A stretch of DNA of 64,000 bases from Carnobacterium_B sp045617425 (GCF_045617425.1 NZ_JAZLIO010000009.1:496001-560000), one strand, 5' to 3'. Positions 1 through 8,899 are shown, counted from the first letter of the stretch. Translations and numbers: made by a program. The notes: generated from the sequence alone by a model not told the origin.

Positions 1-1225
1 TACTTGTTTCATCATCATCTGCAACCAATGCTATTTCAATCGTATCTGTTCCTAACTCTTCTTTTGCTTCTTCATAAAGTTGTATGGCTTGTTCTTTATC
101 ATATGTCAAAAAATCTCCTGCATCATTTGCAAAATCATTTCCGGTAACAGGGTTTGTGACAAAATCATGTGGAACAAGTGCCTTTGCTGGAAGCGAACCA
201 TTTCCTAAGATCGTATTTGCTAATTCTTCACGGTTTAATACCAAAGAGAAAGCTTCTCTCAATTTTGCATTAGAAAGCATTGGTACATCAGTGTAATTAA
301 ATTGCAGAAAATTTGTACGAGCTTCTTGTTCAACTACATAAGCTTCATGATCGACGTATTGTTTAGCAATTTCACCTGAAAGAATGGCATCGTCTATCCC
401 ACCAGATTCAAACAAATTAAGTGCTGTTGAGACCTCTTTGATCACTTGAACATTGATACTCTCTAAAGTAACTTTTTCTGCATCCCAGTAGTCTTCATTT
501 TTTTCATAACTCCAGGCTTGGTTCGTTCCATCCCAACCGGTTAAAATGAATGGTCCATTTGAAAGTGTTGTTTCGCTACTTGTTCCATAATCTGAACCCA
601 TTTCTTCTACAAATGTTTGATTTTGAGGAAAAAAAGGCATAAAGGCCATTTCACCTAAAAAATAAGAGACTGGCACGTTTAATTGAACCTTAAATTCGTA
701 ATCTCCGACTGCTTCTACACCTAGTTCATCTGGTGATATTTCGCCATTAATAATTTCTTCTGCATTAACCACTGAAGTAAACATGTAAGAATACGGTGCA
801 GCCTTTTCAGGATTAACAGCTTGTCTCCAAGCATACACAAAATCATGAGCCGTGACCGGATCTCCATTTGACCACACGGCATCTTCTTTAAGTTTAAAGG
901 TATACGTTAAACCATCTTCTGATACGATTGTATCTTCGGCAAGAGCCGGAATGGGTTGATTATTTTCATCTAGTCGATAGAGACCTTCTAAGTATTGATT
1001 CATTGCCGTATTCGTCCCAATATCCGATACGAGTAAGGTATCCCCTGTAGACAATTCATTTAATACTCCAACAGAGATACTTTGATCTGCTGCAAGATTT
1101 TCCCCATTGCTTGATTCACCTGAACTCGTTGACTTTGTATCGCTGTTAGCTCCTCCACAAGCTGCAGTTAGTGCCGCGGTTAGTGTAAGTGCTACAGACA
1201 ACACGCCTATTTTGTTTCTTCTCAT
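1..1225 (-). CDS. oppA: OppA-type peptide ABC transporter substrate-binding lipoprotein (partial, C-terminus outside window)
   Basis: The open frame starts with ATG at 1225 and runs off the left edge, so about 408 codons are seen of a family that is usually about 540 residues. The N-terminus is a lipoprotein signal: MRR start, hydrophobic core, lipobox LTAAC with the lipidated Cys at residue 23. The mature part carries SBP_bac_5 hallmarks such as GDPVTAHDFVYAW and an internal SNGPFIL stretch. By family it would bind oligopeptides outside the membrane for an Opp permease; no permease genes are visible. A full paralogue lies at 14474-16111, and both share the order of these motifs. The missing C-terminus is a window effect, not a truncation. 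Confidence 0.9.
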   Translation of the reverse strand, partial: MRRNKIGVLSVALTLTAALTAACGGANSDTKSTSSGESSNGENLAADQSISVGVLNELSTGDTLLVSDIGTNTAMNQYLEGLYRLDENNQPIPALAEDTIVSEDGLTYTFKLKEDAVWSNGDPVTAHDFVYAWRQAVNPEKAAPYSYMFTSVVNAEEIINGEISPDELGVEAVGDYEFKVQLNVPVSYFLGEMAFMPFFPQNQTFVEEMGSDYGTSSETTLSNGPFILTGWDGTNQAWSYEKNEDYWDAEKVTLESINVQVIKEVSTALNLFESGGIDDAILSGEIAKQYVDHEAYVVEQEARTNFLQFNYTDVPMLSNAKLREAFSLVLNREELANTILGNGSLPAKALVPHDFVTNPVTGNDFANDAGDFLTYDKEQAIQLYEEAKEELGTDTIEIALVADDDETS

Positions 1226-1534
1226 AAATATACCCCCAAAAAATTAAAGTATATTTATCTTAACATAATACACATTTAATTTTAATCTTTTTATCATTTA
1301 TTATTCATAATTAATTATAAATGAGCTAATTAAATTATATTCTAACTATCAGGAAATGATTCCTCAGTCCCCCAATTTGAAAATGATTTTTGAGATACAA
1401 CTATTTTTTGTACTATTTGTTCTTGAGTTAAATTCAGCCCTTTTCTTTCTTATTTCAAATTGAGATTAATTTCCATAGTTCCCCTCTAAATTTTATATAG
1501 TAGGCATAAGTTAAATTATTACTTACCTTTACGA
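1226..1534. other. AT-rich intergenic region between oppA and a decayed oxidoreductase
   Basis: This stretch holds the upstream region of the leftward oppA and no open frame with a ribosome site that I can support. No stable hairpin followed by a T-run was seen. Confidence 0.5.
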
Positions 1535-1584
1535 AAGTACCTAAATAAATAATGCGTACTTATAAAAAATAGGAACGCTATACT
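1535..1584 (+). promoter_or_regulatory. possible promoter with inverted repeat AAGTAC...GTACTT
   Basis: AAGTAC (1535-1540) and GTACTT (1556-1561) form an inverted repeat. The right arm lies 17 bp upstream of a good -10 box TATACT (1579-1584), so it would overlap the -35 region. Such an arrangement is typical of repressor sites in front of quinone- or flavin-reductase genes (HxlR/YodB type). The regulator is inferred only. The gene served is now a remnant. Confidence 0.35.
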
Positions 1585-1625
1585 AAATGTAGAACAGTAT
1601 TACTATAAATAAGAAAATGCGCTTT

Positions 1626-1745
1626 ATGAAAACACTTGTGCTTACAGTCCATCCTAATATAGAAACGTCTCAAGTGAATAAAAAGTGGATAGAAGTGTTT
1701 GAAAAATATTCAAAAAAGTATACAATTCATGAGCTATCTAACTAA
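1626..1745 (+). pseudogene. N-terminal remnant of a flavodoxin-fold NAD(P)H oxidoreductase (YwrO/KefF-like)
   Basis: The frame starts at ATG 1626, with an in-frame ATG also at 1617, and gives only 39 residues. It begins MKTLVLTVHPN and continues with NKKWIEVF, which matches the first beta strand and helix of YwrO/KefF-type FMN oxidoreductases (normally about 175-200 residues). After HELSN comes a stop and at once a terminator hairpin (1757-1796), so the remaining three quarters of the gene are missing. I read it as a deletion remnant with its original promoter and terminator still in place. A functional micro-protein is unlikely. Confidence 0.6.
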
Positions 1746-1756
1746 ATCGTATAAAA

Positions 1757-1796
1757 AAAGGACTCTACGGCTTTTAAGCGATAGAGTCCTTTTGTT
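1757..1796 (+). terminator. intrinsic terminator after the oxidoreductase remnant
   Basis: Arms AAAAGGACTCTA and TAGAGTCCTTTT close a 13-nt loop and run into a T-rich tail. It follows the truncated frame by 11 bp. Confidence 0.8.
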
Positions 1797-1860
1797 TGTT
1801 AAATTATTTATTTGTATAATTCTGGTCAATTGTAATTATTATAAATGAATACTATAGAAA

Positions 1861-1902
1861 TGACCCCAAAAAATTTAAATTTCTCTCTAACTTTTGGGGT
1901 CA
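1861..1902 (-). terminator. terminator hairpin downstream of manganese catalase
   Basis: Arms TGACCCCAAAA and TTTTGGGGTCA (11 bp perfect) lie 38 bp beyond the catalase stop. The T-tract on the minus strand is weak, so termination may be partial. Confidence 0.6.
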
Positions 1903-1939
1903 GCATCTTTTTCCCAATCTCTTGAAAAATTCTATTTAA

Positions 1940-2809
1940 TTATTTTAACTCAGGATCATTTTCGATAATTTTTCTTCCATCTTCGATTATTTTGTCAACA
2001 TCCGTATTTCTCAATTCTTCAGGTCTTGGTTTACTAACAGGTTTTTCAGACATGGCTTTTCCTTCTTCATACTTGAATGGTTGTCCATCTCTGGCTGTTT
2101 TCCCTTCAACAATTTCTCTAGACTCGTCACCTTCAGAGAAACTGTAAAGTGTATGACTGAATTCCGAATGTTGTAAATCAGCTGTACCATGAGGAACTAC
2201 TACACCATATTTCTCTTCCAATTCTTTCGCTGCTTGCATAAATTGCAGTTGGTGTTGAGTTTCACGCGCCATTAAGAAGCTCAACATATCGCGAACTCCT
2301 TTATCCTCTGTCGAATGGTATTGTCGAGTAACTTGCAATCGTCCCATAGATTCACGAGTAATATTGAAACGCATGTCAGCCAGCAAGTTTCCGCTTGATT
2401 CCATATATGCAGCTGTCCAAGGATTACCATTAGCATCCTGAAGACTAGCACCTAACCCATTTACAATAGCATGTTGTGGATTCATTCCGCCCATTACTGC
2501 AGCAATGGCAGGATCTCCACTATTATAAACGCTCTCTTGAATATTTAAAGGGGCATCGTCCAAAAGATGAGCAATCATCGTTGCGAGCATTTCAATATGT
2601 CCAATCTCCTCTGTCCCCGTATCTAATAATAAGTCTTTGTATTTTTCGTTTCCAGGAGTACTTGTATTCCAACCTTGGAATAAATATGCAGCCATTCCGG
2701 TCATTTCACCCCAGTGGCCACCAAGATTTTCTTGCAACCGACGTGCCATTAAAGCATCTGGTTTATCAGGTAGAGCGTTATACTGTAAAATTTTCGTATG
2801 CTTAAACAT
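1940..2809 (-). CDS. manganese catalase
   Basis: A 289-residue dimanganese catalase, converting hydrogen peroxide to water and oxygen in the cytosol without heme. The metal ligands expected for the family are visible: E35 (GEMT), E68 and H71 (TEEIGH), E153 (RES) and E183/H186 (RETQH). Length is normal for the family. The start at ATG 2809 has an AGAAGGA ribosome site. It is transcribed alone, with a hairpin at 1861-1902 and a promoter region carrying a cre-like site at 2876-2889. Heme-independent catalase fits an organism that does not make heme. Confidence 0.93.
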   Translation of the reverse strand: MFKHTKILQYNALPDKPDALMARRLQENLGGHWGEMTGMAAYLFQGWNTSTPGNEKYKDLLLDTGTEEIGHIEMLATMIAHLLDDAPLNIQESVYNSGDPAIAAVMGGMNPQHAIVNGLGASLQDANGNPWTAAYMESSGNLLADMRFNITRESMGRLQVTRQYHSTEDKGVRDMLSFLMARETQHQLQFMQAAKELEEKYGVVVPHGTADLQHSEFSHTLYSFSEGDESREIVEGKTARDGQPFKYEEGKAMSEKPVSKPRPEELRNTDVDKIIEDGRKIIENDPELK

Positions 2810-2861
2810 AAAATTCCTTCTTTCTAATTTTTTTTAGCATTGAACTTTTAAGCTCACGGTT

Positions 2862-2890
2862 AATGTAGCACATTTATATAACGTTTACAA
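2862..2890 (-). promoter_or_regulatory. promoter of manganese catalase with overlapping cre-like site
   Basis: Reading leftward, TTGTAA (2890-2885), a 17-bp spacer and TACATT (2867-2862) make a plausible sigma-A promoter. The -35 box overlaps TGTAAACGTTATAT (2889-2876), which matches the CcpA cre consensus except near its last bases. Carbon control of the catalase is inferred. Confidence 0.5.
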
Positions 2891-3511
2891 AAACCCTGCT
2901 CAAGGCTTACTTTTTTTATAAAAAGCTGATATCTAAAGTCTATATTACAATTTATAGGCATTAGCTTCTTTACTAATAGAGTCTACCCAGGATATCTATT
3001 TACCAAGTATTGATCTGAATGATTTTCGCTGTTTGGTATACGTGTCGATTAAAATTTTCAGATTTACTAACTAGATCATTAATTTAATAAGAGTATATCG
3101 ATACATGACTTTATCTAGTTTTATTTTTTAAATGAATTCTTACATACGCAAGCACAAAATATATTTTTATAAGTTTAAAATCAAAACATCTTTGCACCGC
3201 AGACAACAGTTCTGGAAATATCTATATTATTTTTTAATACATTAGAGGCGTCGATATATTTGTTTCAATATTTACTAAGTAACAGATCTTTTTCAGAAAA
3301 ACGATTTATTTAAACCTGATTATTGATGCTCTCATAATAAAAGTGCTTCATAAATAGTGTATAGTTTTTTTATATAACTTTTACTCTTTAAAATGGAATT
3401 AAAAGCACTTATAGCAATCAAGCTTATTGGGTGGTATACTGCTAGTTGCATTAAAAATGAGTTGAATAAATTATTCTTTATTTTTTGAGTTTTTGAAAGG
3501 AGTTTTTTTCA
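2891..3511. other. long AT-rich intergenic region upstream of helD
   Basis: About 620 bp without a supported gene. Only short open frames without ribosome sites are present. TATACT at 3435-3440 is a possible -10 box for helD. The length and the broken short frames suggest decayed sequence, but I recognise no family. Confidence 0.4.
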
Positions 3512-5758
3512 TTGAAAGATAGCCAATACATGGAACAGCAACGTGTCCATACCGTTGTTGAAAAGATTCAACTTGAACTGAATCAATTAAAAAAAACAGT
3601 TGAACAAGATAGTGCTGAACAAAAAAGACGTTTAAAAGAATCCGGCGAAATTAAAATCAATCAAGGGTCAAGCGAAAGTATGTGGGAATCAGCCGGAGAG
3701 TTACGAGCAGTTGAACAAGATTTAATGATCCGCAGTAAAACATTGTTAAAAAACCAAAATCGAGTTGTCGCATTAGAAAAAATGGTAGACGACCCTTATT
3801 TTGGGCGAATTGATTATGAAGACGAATTTGGCCAAGAAACCATTTATATTGGTATCAGTTCTGTCTTTGATGAATACGACCATTTAGTTGTCGATTGGCG
3901 TTCACCTATTGCTTCGCTCTATTATGAAGGCAATGTAGGAGACACCATTTCATTGAAAATTGGAGATCAAAAATTAGCTCTTTTGATCGAGTTGAAACGT
4001 CAATTTTTAATTCGCAAGGCTAAAATCATTCAAATGTTAGATACAGATAATGTAATGGGCGACCCCTACTTACTTGAGGCCTTAGAAGACAAATCCGCTT
4101 ATCAAATGGGTGCCGTTATTTCGACACTTCAAAAGGAACAAAATCAAATCGTTCGAGAAATCTCTGCTAAAATCACTTTAATCGAAGGTGTTGCTGGATC
4201 TGGGAAGACTGTTGTATTGATGCAAAAAATTGCTTATCTGCTTTATACTTTCAGAGATCAATTAAAAGCATCTGAAATCATCTTATTCTCACCCAATAAA
4301 ATTTTCCAAACATATATTTCACAAGTATTGCCCGAATTGGGCGAAATGAACGTTACTAGTCATACTTTCCCTGAATTCATGAATCAAAAAATTTCAAATT
4401 TCACCCTTATTTCTAATCAGGATGAAGAATTATCTAAAGTAAGTTTACTAAAAGGAAGTCTTCAATTTTCAGACGCTTTAAAACACTATACAAATCAATT
4501 GAAAATGAACTATATGCGTTTTGCTTCTCTATCTTTTCAAGGTGAAATTCTTATTTCAAAAGAAGAGATAAAAGAACTCTTTTACCGTATTGAAAGCAAA
4601 GGTACTTTAGCCAGCAAATTAGGGCTTCTTCAAACACAATTGTTACAAAAAATAGACGTCCTCAAAAGAACACAACGAACCGCTAAATGGGTCGAAGATG
4701 CAATGCTTTCCATGTCGGACAGTGAATTGCGCCAGCACGAAAGTGAATCGAAAAATGAGCAAAAAGCTGAAGAAACATTGATTGATTCAATTATAGAAAC
4801 GGCTTACTCACCAGTTATCAAAAGAATTAAAAAATTAACTTTTATTCGTTATCAGCATCAATATATTCATTTCTTAAAAGCAGTACCTAAATTGCTTTCT
4901 CTAAAAGAATTTTCAATTGATGAAGAGCTGTGGTCAGAACACATCGAACAAGTTGTAACGAACATGGCTCATAAAAAAATGGTATTGGAAGATATGGATG
5001 CTTTTTATAGCTTATATCAATTAATGCATGGTCCCATCAGTAGCACTAAATTCAAGTACATTTGCCTAGATGAAGTACAAGATTTCTCTCCCTTCCAATT
5101 GCAAATGCTGAAAGATTTTTATCCAACGGCTAATTTTGTTATGAGTGGTGACTTAAACCAAAATATTTTGATGAAGAGAATCTCTTTTAACGATTTAGAT
5201 ACCATATTCACTGGAAATTCTTTTCAACGCTATCAGTTGTTAACAAGTTACCGTTCTACAAATGAGATCACTCAATTCGCAAATCGCTTTTTAGAAGAAA
5301 AAGTTGCTGCTGAGTCGCCTTTTCGTGAAGGTAAAAAACCAGAATTGATTTTAACAGCTAACAACGATTATTATTGGAATTATCTAAAAGAAAAGGTTTC
5401 TAATAGTCAAAAAAACGGCTTGCGTACAGCTTTTATTAGCAAAAACTACGACGAAGCTGAACTTTTCCACAAAGAGTTAACAAACGCTGGTATCGACAGT
5501 AGTTTAGTACTACAAGATACAGATAGCACTCATCATCCCGTTATTGTCATCCCAGTACAGTTAGCTAAGGGATTAGAATTTGATATTGCTTTTGCACTTT
5601 TCCATTACTCGAATCAATCTTCTGCTACTAATTTATCTACTGCTTACACCATTTGCAGTCGAGCTATGCATGAGTTATATGTTCTGGCTCCAGATCTTCA
5701 AGATCCCTTAATCAATCGACTTGAATCAGCTGATTATCACTTAGCCGAACTGAACTAA
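3512..5758 (+). CDS. helD: HelD-type RNA polymerase-associated ATPase (UvrD/Rep helicase superfamily 1)
   Basis: A 748-residue protein of the HelD family (about 770 residues in B. subtilis), which frees stalled RNA polymerase from DNA using ATP. The N-terminus is rich in charged coiled coil (residues about 1-90), as in HelD's arm. Helicase motifs follow in order: Walker A GVAGSGKT (226-233), DEVQD motif II (520-524), GDLNQN motif III, TSYRSTNEI motif IV and AKGLEFD (685-691). The start is TTG 3512 with GAAAGGAG 10 bp upstream; the next in-frame ATG is at residue 7. It is a single-gene unit with a terminator directly after it. A plain UvrD-type helicase is less likely given the N-terminal arm. 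Confidence 0.88.
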   Translation: MKDSQYMEQQRVHTVVEKIQLELNQLKKTVEQDSAEQKRRLKESGEIKINQGSSESMWESAGELRAVEQDLMIRSKTLLKNQNRVVALEKMVDDPYFGRIDYEDEFGQETIYIGISSVFDEYDHLVVDWRSPIASLYYEGNVGDTISLKIGDQKLALLIELKRQFLIRKAKIIQMLDTDNVMGDPYLLEALEDKSAYQMGAVISTLQKEQNQIVREISAKITLIEGVAGSGKTVVLMQKIAYLLYTFRDQLKASEIILFSPNKIFQTYISQVLPELGEMNVTSHTFPEFMNQKISNFTLISNQDEELSKVSLLKGSLQFSDALKHYTNQLKMNYMRFASLSFQGEILISKEEIKELFYRIESKGTLASKLGLLQTQLLQKIDVLKRTQRTAKWVEDAMLSMSDSELRQHESESKNEQKAEETLIDSIIETAYSPVIKRIKKLTFIRYQHQYIHFLKAVPKLLSLKEFSIDEELWSEHIEQVVTNMAHKKMVLEDMDAFYSLYQLMHGPISSTKFKYICLDEVQDFSPFQLQMLKDFYPTANFVMSGDLNQNILMKRISFNDLDTIFTGNSFQRYQLLTSYRSTNEITQFANRFLEEKVAAESPFREGKKPELILTANNDYYWNYLKEKVSNSQKNGLRTAFISKNYDEAELFHKELTNAGIDSSLVLQDTDSTHHPVIVIPVQLAKGLEFDIAFALFHYSNQSSATNLSTAYTICSRAMHELYVLAPDLQDPLINRLESADYHLAELN

Positions 5759-5759
5759 A

Positions 5760-5805
5760 AAAGTGAGACTGCTAAGCATAATGCTTGGTAGTCTCACTTT
5801 TTTTA
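5760..5805. terminator. bidirectional terminator between helD and the FMN-binding stress protein
   Basis: AAGTGAGACT pairs with AGTCTCACTT, with an inner AAGCAT/ATGCTT stem, followed by TTTTTTT. It sits between convergent genes and can serve both. Confidence 0.85.
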
Positions 5806-5808
5806 GTT

Positions 5809-6228
5809 TTAATTTAAATCAACTGAGATAATTTCGGAATCTTTTGTACCTCTCAGAGTAACTGTATCGGGTTTAATTTTTAAAACTGTAATATTTGGAT
5901 CATCTTTCCCATCAAAAATGGCATTCATATACGGGCTCCATAGGTGTTCAATTAAAGATTGGTCTTCAGTAATGGAAACCTGACCTGCTATTTCAACATA
6001 TTTATTGTTCAATAAACCTGTGTCGTATCCGAGTAAAATAAACGTATGAGGATTTTTTTCCAGATCTTCCACTTTATCTGTCCGTTTGTCGGTCAAAGTG
6101 TAAAGAATGAATCCTTCATTAAAAAAGGTCATGTAACGAGATACTGGTTTATTCTCTGAGACAGTAGACATTGTTCCAATCTTATTCTTTTCAATAATTT
6201 TTAACGCTTTATCACGCTCATCAGCCAT
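5809..6228 (-). CDS. pyridoxamine-5'-phosphate-oxidase-like FMN-binding stress protein
   Basis: A 139-residue protein of the general stress protein 26/YdaG type. It has the split-barrel pattern: IGTMSTVSENKPVSRYMTF near the N-terminus, then ILYTLTDKRTDKVEDLEKNPH, where the lysine/arginine cluster would hold FMN phosphate, and a YVEIAGQVSI strand. These proteins bind FMN or F420-like cofactors; the substrate is unknown. The start is ATG 6228 with GGAGG upstream. It stands alone and converges on helD. A true PNP oxidase is longer (about 210 residues), so I do not call it pdxH. Confidence 0.75.
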   Translation of the reverse strand: MADERDKALKIIEKNKIGTMSTVSENKPVSRYMTFFNEGFILYTLTDKRTDKVEDLEKNPHTFILLGYDTGLLNNKYVEIAGQVSITEDQSLIEHLWSPYMNAIFDGKDDPNITVLKIKPDTVTLRGTKDSEIISVDLN

Positions 6229-6399
6229 AAGTGCATCCCTCCATTTATAATTTAATTATGCCATATCAGATGTTCTTCTTCAAAGAATACGATTTCATCC
6301 ACACCTAATCCTATTCTTTTACTCTCTTTACTATATGTGACATACTTAAATAAAAGATAGTAAATAAAGAATCAAGTATTAAAATAGGAGGAACTTAGG

Positions 6400-7263
6400 A
6401 TGGATATTTCAAAATACCGCATCACCCCAAAACAAACGCCAATTAAATTAGCAGATTATCCGACAACCGAATACAAACACCTCAGTGAAGAAGAACTACA
6501 AGACAAGTGGATTCCGGAAAGCATAAAAAAACTACAAGATTTACACTTAAAACTCCACGCAGAAGAAGAAAAAGGCATTATGGTCGTTCTGCAAGCAATT
6601 GATGCTAGTGGCAAAGACGAAGCCATCAGTTTTATTTTTTCTAATCTAACAGCTCAAGGATTGAAGACTACTTCAGTAAAAAAACCGTCTGAAACAGAAG
6701 TTAAGCATGATTATCTTTGGAGAATTCATGAAGGAAAACCTTCAAGGGGAGAAATCAGTATTTTAAATCGTTCCTATTATGAAGAAGTTATTGCACCTCG
6801 GATTCACGATGTATTGGATAAGGATCCTCTTCCCGATCACTTAATCGATGAAGACATATGGAAAGTCCGCTTCCGTCAATTAAACGATTTTGAACGATAC
6901 ATGACAGAAAATGGGTTTCCAGTCATTAAATTTTTCTTCAATGTTTCAAAAGATGTACAAAAGGAACGCTTATTAGAAAGAATGAAAGATCCTAAAAAGA
7001 ACTGGGAATTTTCATTTAGTGACATCGAAGAAAGAGAACATTGGGATACCTATCAAGAAGTATTCGAAGATATGTTGAATAATACTTCCACAGATTATGC
7101 ACCATGGTATATCCTACCAGCGGATGACGATTGGTACGCACGTTACATCATTAGCGAAGTAATGATAAATGTACTCGAAAATCTTGACCCACAATTTCCA
7201 GAAATTTCTGGAGAAGACCGTCAACAACTTGATGAAAGTATTGAATTACTTGAAAATGACTAA
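6400..7263 (+). CDS. PPK2-family polyphosphate kinase (polyphosphate:nucleotide phosphotransferase)
   Basis: A 287-residue PPK2 domain protein that transfers phosphate from polyphosphate to a nucleoside mono- or diphosphate. Visible motifs are the Walker A loop AIDASGKD (66-73), the following FSNLTAQGL, and the LNRSYYEEVIAPRIH segment that forms Walker B and lid region. Length fits class I or III short PPK2 enzymes; class cannot be assigned from sequence alone. The ATG is preceded by AGGAGGA, and a strong terminator follows. It is monocistronic. Confidence 0.88.
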   Translation: MDISKYRITPKQTPIKLADYPTTEYKHLSEEELQDKWIPESIKKLQDLHLKLHAEEEKGIMVVLQAIDASGKDEAISFIFSNLTAQGLKTTSVKKPSETEVKHDYLWRIHEGKPSRGEISILNRSYYEEVIAPRIHDVLDKDPLPDHLIDEDIWKVRFRQLNDFERYMTENGFPVIKFFFNVSKDVQKERLLERMKDPKKNWEFSFSDIEEREHWDTYQEVFEDMLNNTSTDYAPWYILPADDDWYARYIISEVMINVLENLDPQFPEISGEDRQQLDESIELLEND

Positions 7264-7276
7264 CAACGTTAACAAA

Positions 7277-7323
7277 TAAAAAGGAACCTAACGAGCATTC
7301 AGCTCATTAGGTTCCTTTTTATT
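7277..7323. terminator. bidirectional terminator after PPK2 gene
   Basis: AAAAAGGAACCTAA pairs with TTAGGTTCCTTTTT. It separates the convergent PPK2 and reductase genes. Confidence 0.88.
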
Positions 7324-7329
7324 TGTCTA

Positions 7330-7977
7330 TTATTCAGGTTCAGATACGACTGTAAAGCGTTCATTCATGTGTGCTGCATCTTCGATTTCATCCACGATAG
7401 CAATAGCAAAATCAGCATAACTAATGTAACTTTGATTTTTTGAATTAACGATCACTTGATCTGTACCTGTTTGATAAGTTCCCGTTCGTTTTCCTGTCGC
7501 ATCAAAATCTAATGCTGGACTGACGAAAGTCCAGTTTATATCATCAGCTTGTTCGAGATCCTCCAAATTTTTAGCTTGATTGATCGCTGTAGGCTGAAAA
7601 AATGTTGGTAAATCTGGCGTATCCATTACTCGTAGCGTTTTATCTTCATTTAGATATAAACTGCCTGCTCCACCTACAACAATCAACCTTGTATCAGGTG
7701 CTTCTTTTAAAGCTTCAATTAAAATTTTACCAAATTGTACATGTTTGACAGCTTCTTCTTGTTCCATTCCTGTACCAAAAGCATTTACAACTACATCATA
7801 TTTTTTTATATCTTCTGAAGTTAGTGTGAAAAAAGCTTTTTCTACTACCCTTATATCTTTATCGGCCATTTTTTCCGCATTTCTTACGATGGCCGTTACT
7901 TTATGGCCTCTATCTTTCGCTTCTTTAGCAATTAAGCTGCCAGCTCTTCCAGTTGCTCCAATAACGGCGACTTTCAT
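7330..7977 (-). CDS. NAD(P)H-binding atypical short-chain reductase (YwnB/SDR5-like)
   Basis: A 215-residue Rossmann protein. The dinucleotide loop GATGRAGS sits at residues 8-15, followed by a KVTAIVRN strand typical of NADP preference. It lacks a YxxxK catalytic motif, so it belongs to the atypical SDR group with YwnB and flavin-reductase-like proteins. The substrate is unknown. The start at 7977 has AGGGAGG. It is divergent from the spx-like gene. Confidence 0.8.
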   Translation of the reverse strand: MKVAVIGATGRAGSLIAKEAKDRGHKVTAIVRNAEKMADKDIRVVEKAFFTLTSEDIKKYDVVVNAFGTGMEQEEAVKHVQFGKILIEALKEAPDTRLIVVGGAGSLYLNEDKTLRVMDTPDLPTFFQPTAINQAKNLEDLEQADDINWTFVSPALDFDATGKRTGTYQTGTDQVIVNSKNQSYISYADFAIAIVDEIEDAAHMNERFTVVSEPE

Positions 7978-8107
7978 TTCAATGACCTCCCTTAATTTTG
8001 TTGCACTCTTTTTATCAGATTAACATATAGCGCTTTTTAATCAAAATTTCTCGTCTTAAATTCTTTCTTTACAATTTCATTACAGATTTTTACAAAAAAT
8101 ACGTCTA

Positions 8108-8174
8108 TTTGTCACAAAGTTGTGAACTTTATGTGACAAATAACGTTGCTTTTCGTACACATTCATAGTAATAT
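8108..8174 (+). promoter_or_regulatory. promoter of the spx-like gene with an upstream inverted repeat
   Basis: TTGCTT (8146-8151), a 17-bp spacer and TAATAT (8169-8174) form a good sigma-A promoter. Just upstream, TTTGTCACA (8108-8116) and TGTGACAAA (8132-8140) are a perfect 9-bp inverted repeat. An activator or a repressor could bind there; the TGTGA/TCACA core recalls Crp/Fnr-type sites, but the spacing is wider than theirs. The downstream ACGAA/TTCGT repeat near 8184-8203 could fold in the leader. Confidence 0.55.
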
Positions 8175-8248
8175 ATTACTTGTAAACGAATTTCAGTTTC
8201 GTTCAGCACTTATAAATTAGATTAATTATAAACAGGAGAGTGAAAAAA

Positions 8249-8653
8249 ATGATTACGTTATATACAACACCTAGCTCAGCTTCATGTCGTAAAGCAAAAT
8301 CATGGTTAGAAGAAAATAACCTACCTTTTATTGAAAAAAACATTTTCAACGAAAGTTTGACTATTTCAGAACTGAAAGCCATTCTACGTCTGACAGAGAA
8401 TGGAACAGAAGATATTATCTCATACCGTTCACAAGCCTTTCAAAATTTAAATGTGCCGATAGATGAATTTTCATTATCTGAAGTATTGGAACTGATTCAA
8501 GAAGAACCAAGCCTGATTCGTCGTCCTATTTTGATTGACGAAAAAAGATTGCAAATTGGATTCAACGATGATGATATCCGTCGTTTTTTACCAAGAGAAG
8601 TGCGTCGCATCGATTTATTAGAAATGCAAAAACAACTTTCTCATATATCTTAA
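8249..8653 (+). CDS. Spx-like transcriptional regulator (ArsC fold) with SxxC in place of CxxC
   Basis: A 134-residue ArsC/Spx-fold protein. It starts MITLYTTPSS and keeps the residues by which Spx grips the RNA polymerase alpha subunit: G52 and R91/R92 in RRPILIDEKRLQIGF. The redox switch is altered: position 10 is Ser, only C13 remains. Spx proteins with this change cannot form the Cys10-Cys13 disulfide. I chose ATG 8249 because AGGAGAG (8234-8240) is 8 bp upstream; an in-frame GTG at 8240 overlaps that site. It is monocistronic with its own promoter. It is likely a paralogue of the main Spx of the genome. Confidence 0.85.
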   Translation: MITLYTTPSSASCRKAKSWLEENNLPFIEKNIFNESLTISELKAILRLTENGTEDIISYRSQAFQNLNVPIDEFSLSEVLELIQEEPSLIRRPILIDEKRLQIGFNDDDIRRFLPREVRRIDLLEMQKQLSHIS

Positions 8654-8726
8654 AATAAATTTATACTTAGCAAGAAAAGAGTTTATACTTATTCTTGTAC
8701 ACGATTATTTTAAATATGTACCAAAC

Positions 8727-8776
8727 AAAACTAGAGCATTGACGTCTTGTAACTAACGTCAATGCTCTAGTTTTTT
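8727..8776. terminator. bidirectional terminator after the spx-like gene
   Basis: AACTAGAGCATTGACGT pairs with ACGTCAATGCTCTAGTT around a short loop; T-runs exist on both strands. Confidence 0.88.
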
Positions 8777-8781
8777 ATTAG

Positions 8782-8847
8782 AACAACAGACTTTTCAACA
8801 AAAATATTAAAAATTTCTGTTGGAGAGTCTGTTGTTTAATTTTTTTC
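8782..8847 (+). terminator. second long hairpin with T-tail downstream of spx-like gene
   Basis: Two 19-nt arms (8782-8800 and 8818-8836) pair along their whole length with only two G-U wobbles around a 17-nt loop, and TAATTTTTTTC follows. It is a tandem second terminator, or the 3' half of a short independent RNA. No promoter was found between the two hairpins. Confidence 0.55.
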
Positions 8848-8899
8848 TTTTTGAAGTATTATTCTGTAAAAAACCTATTCCACTACCAAAATCAACTAA

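Noticed and set aside
3181..3264. 28-codon open stretch on the minus strand with protein-like composition
   Set aside because: Too short, no start, no recognisable family; may be decayed sequence or chance.
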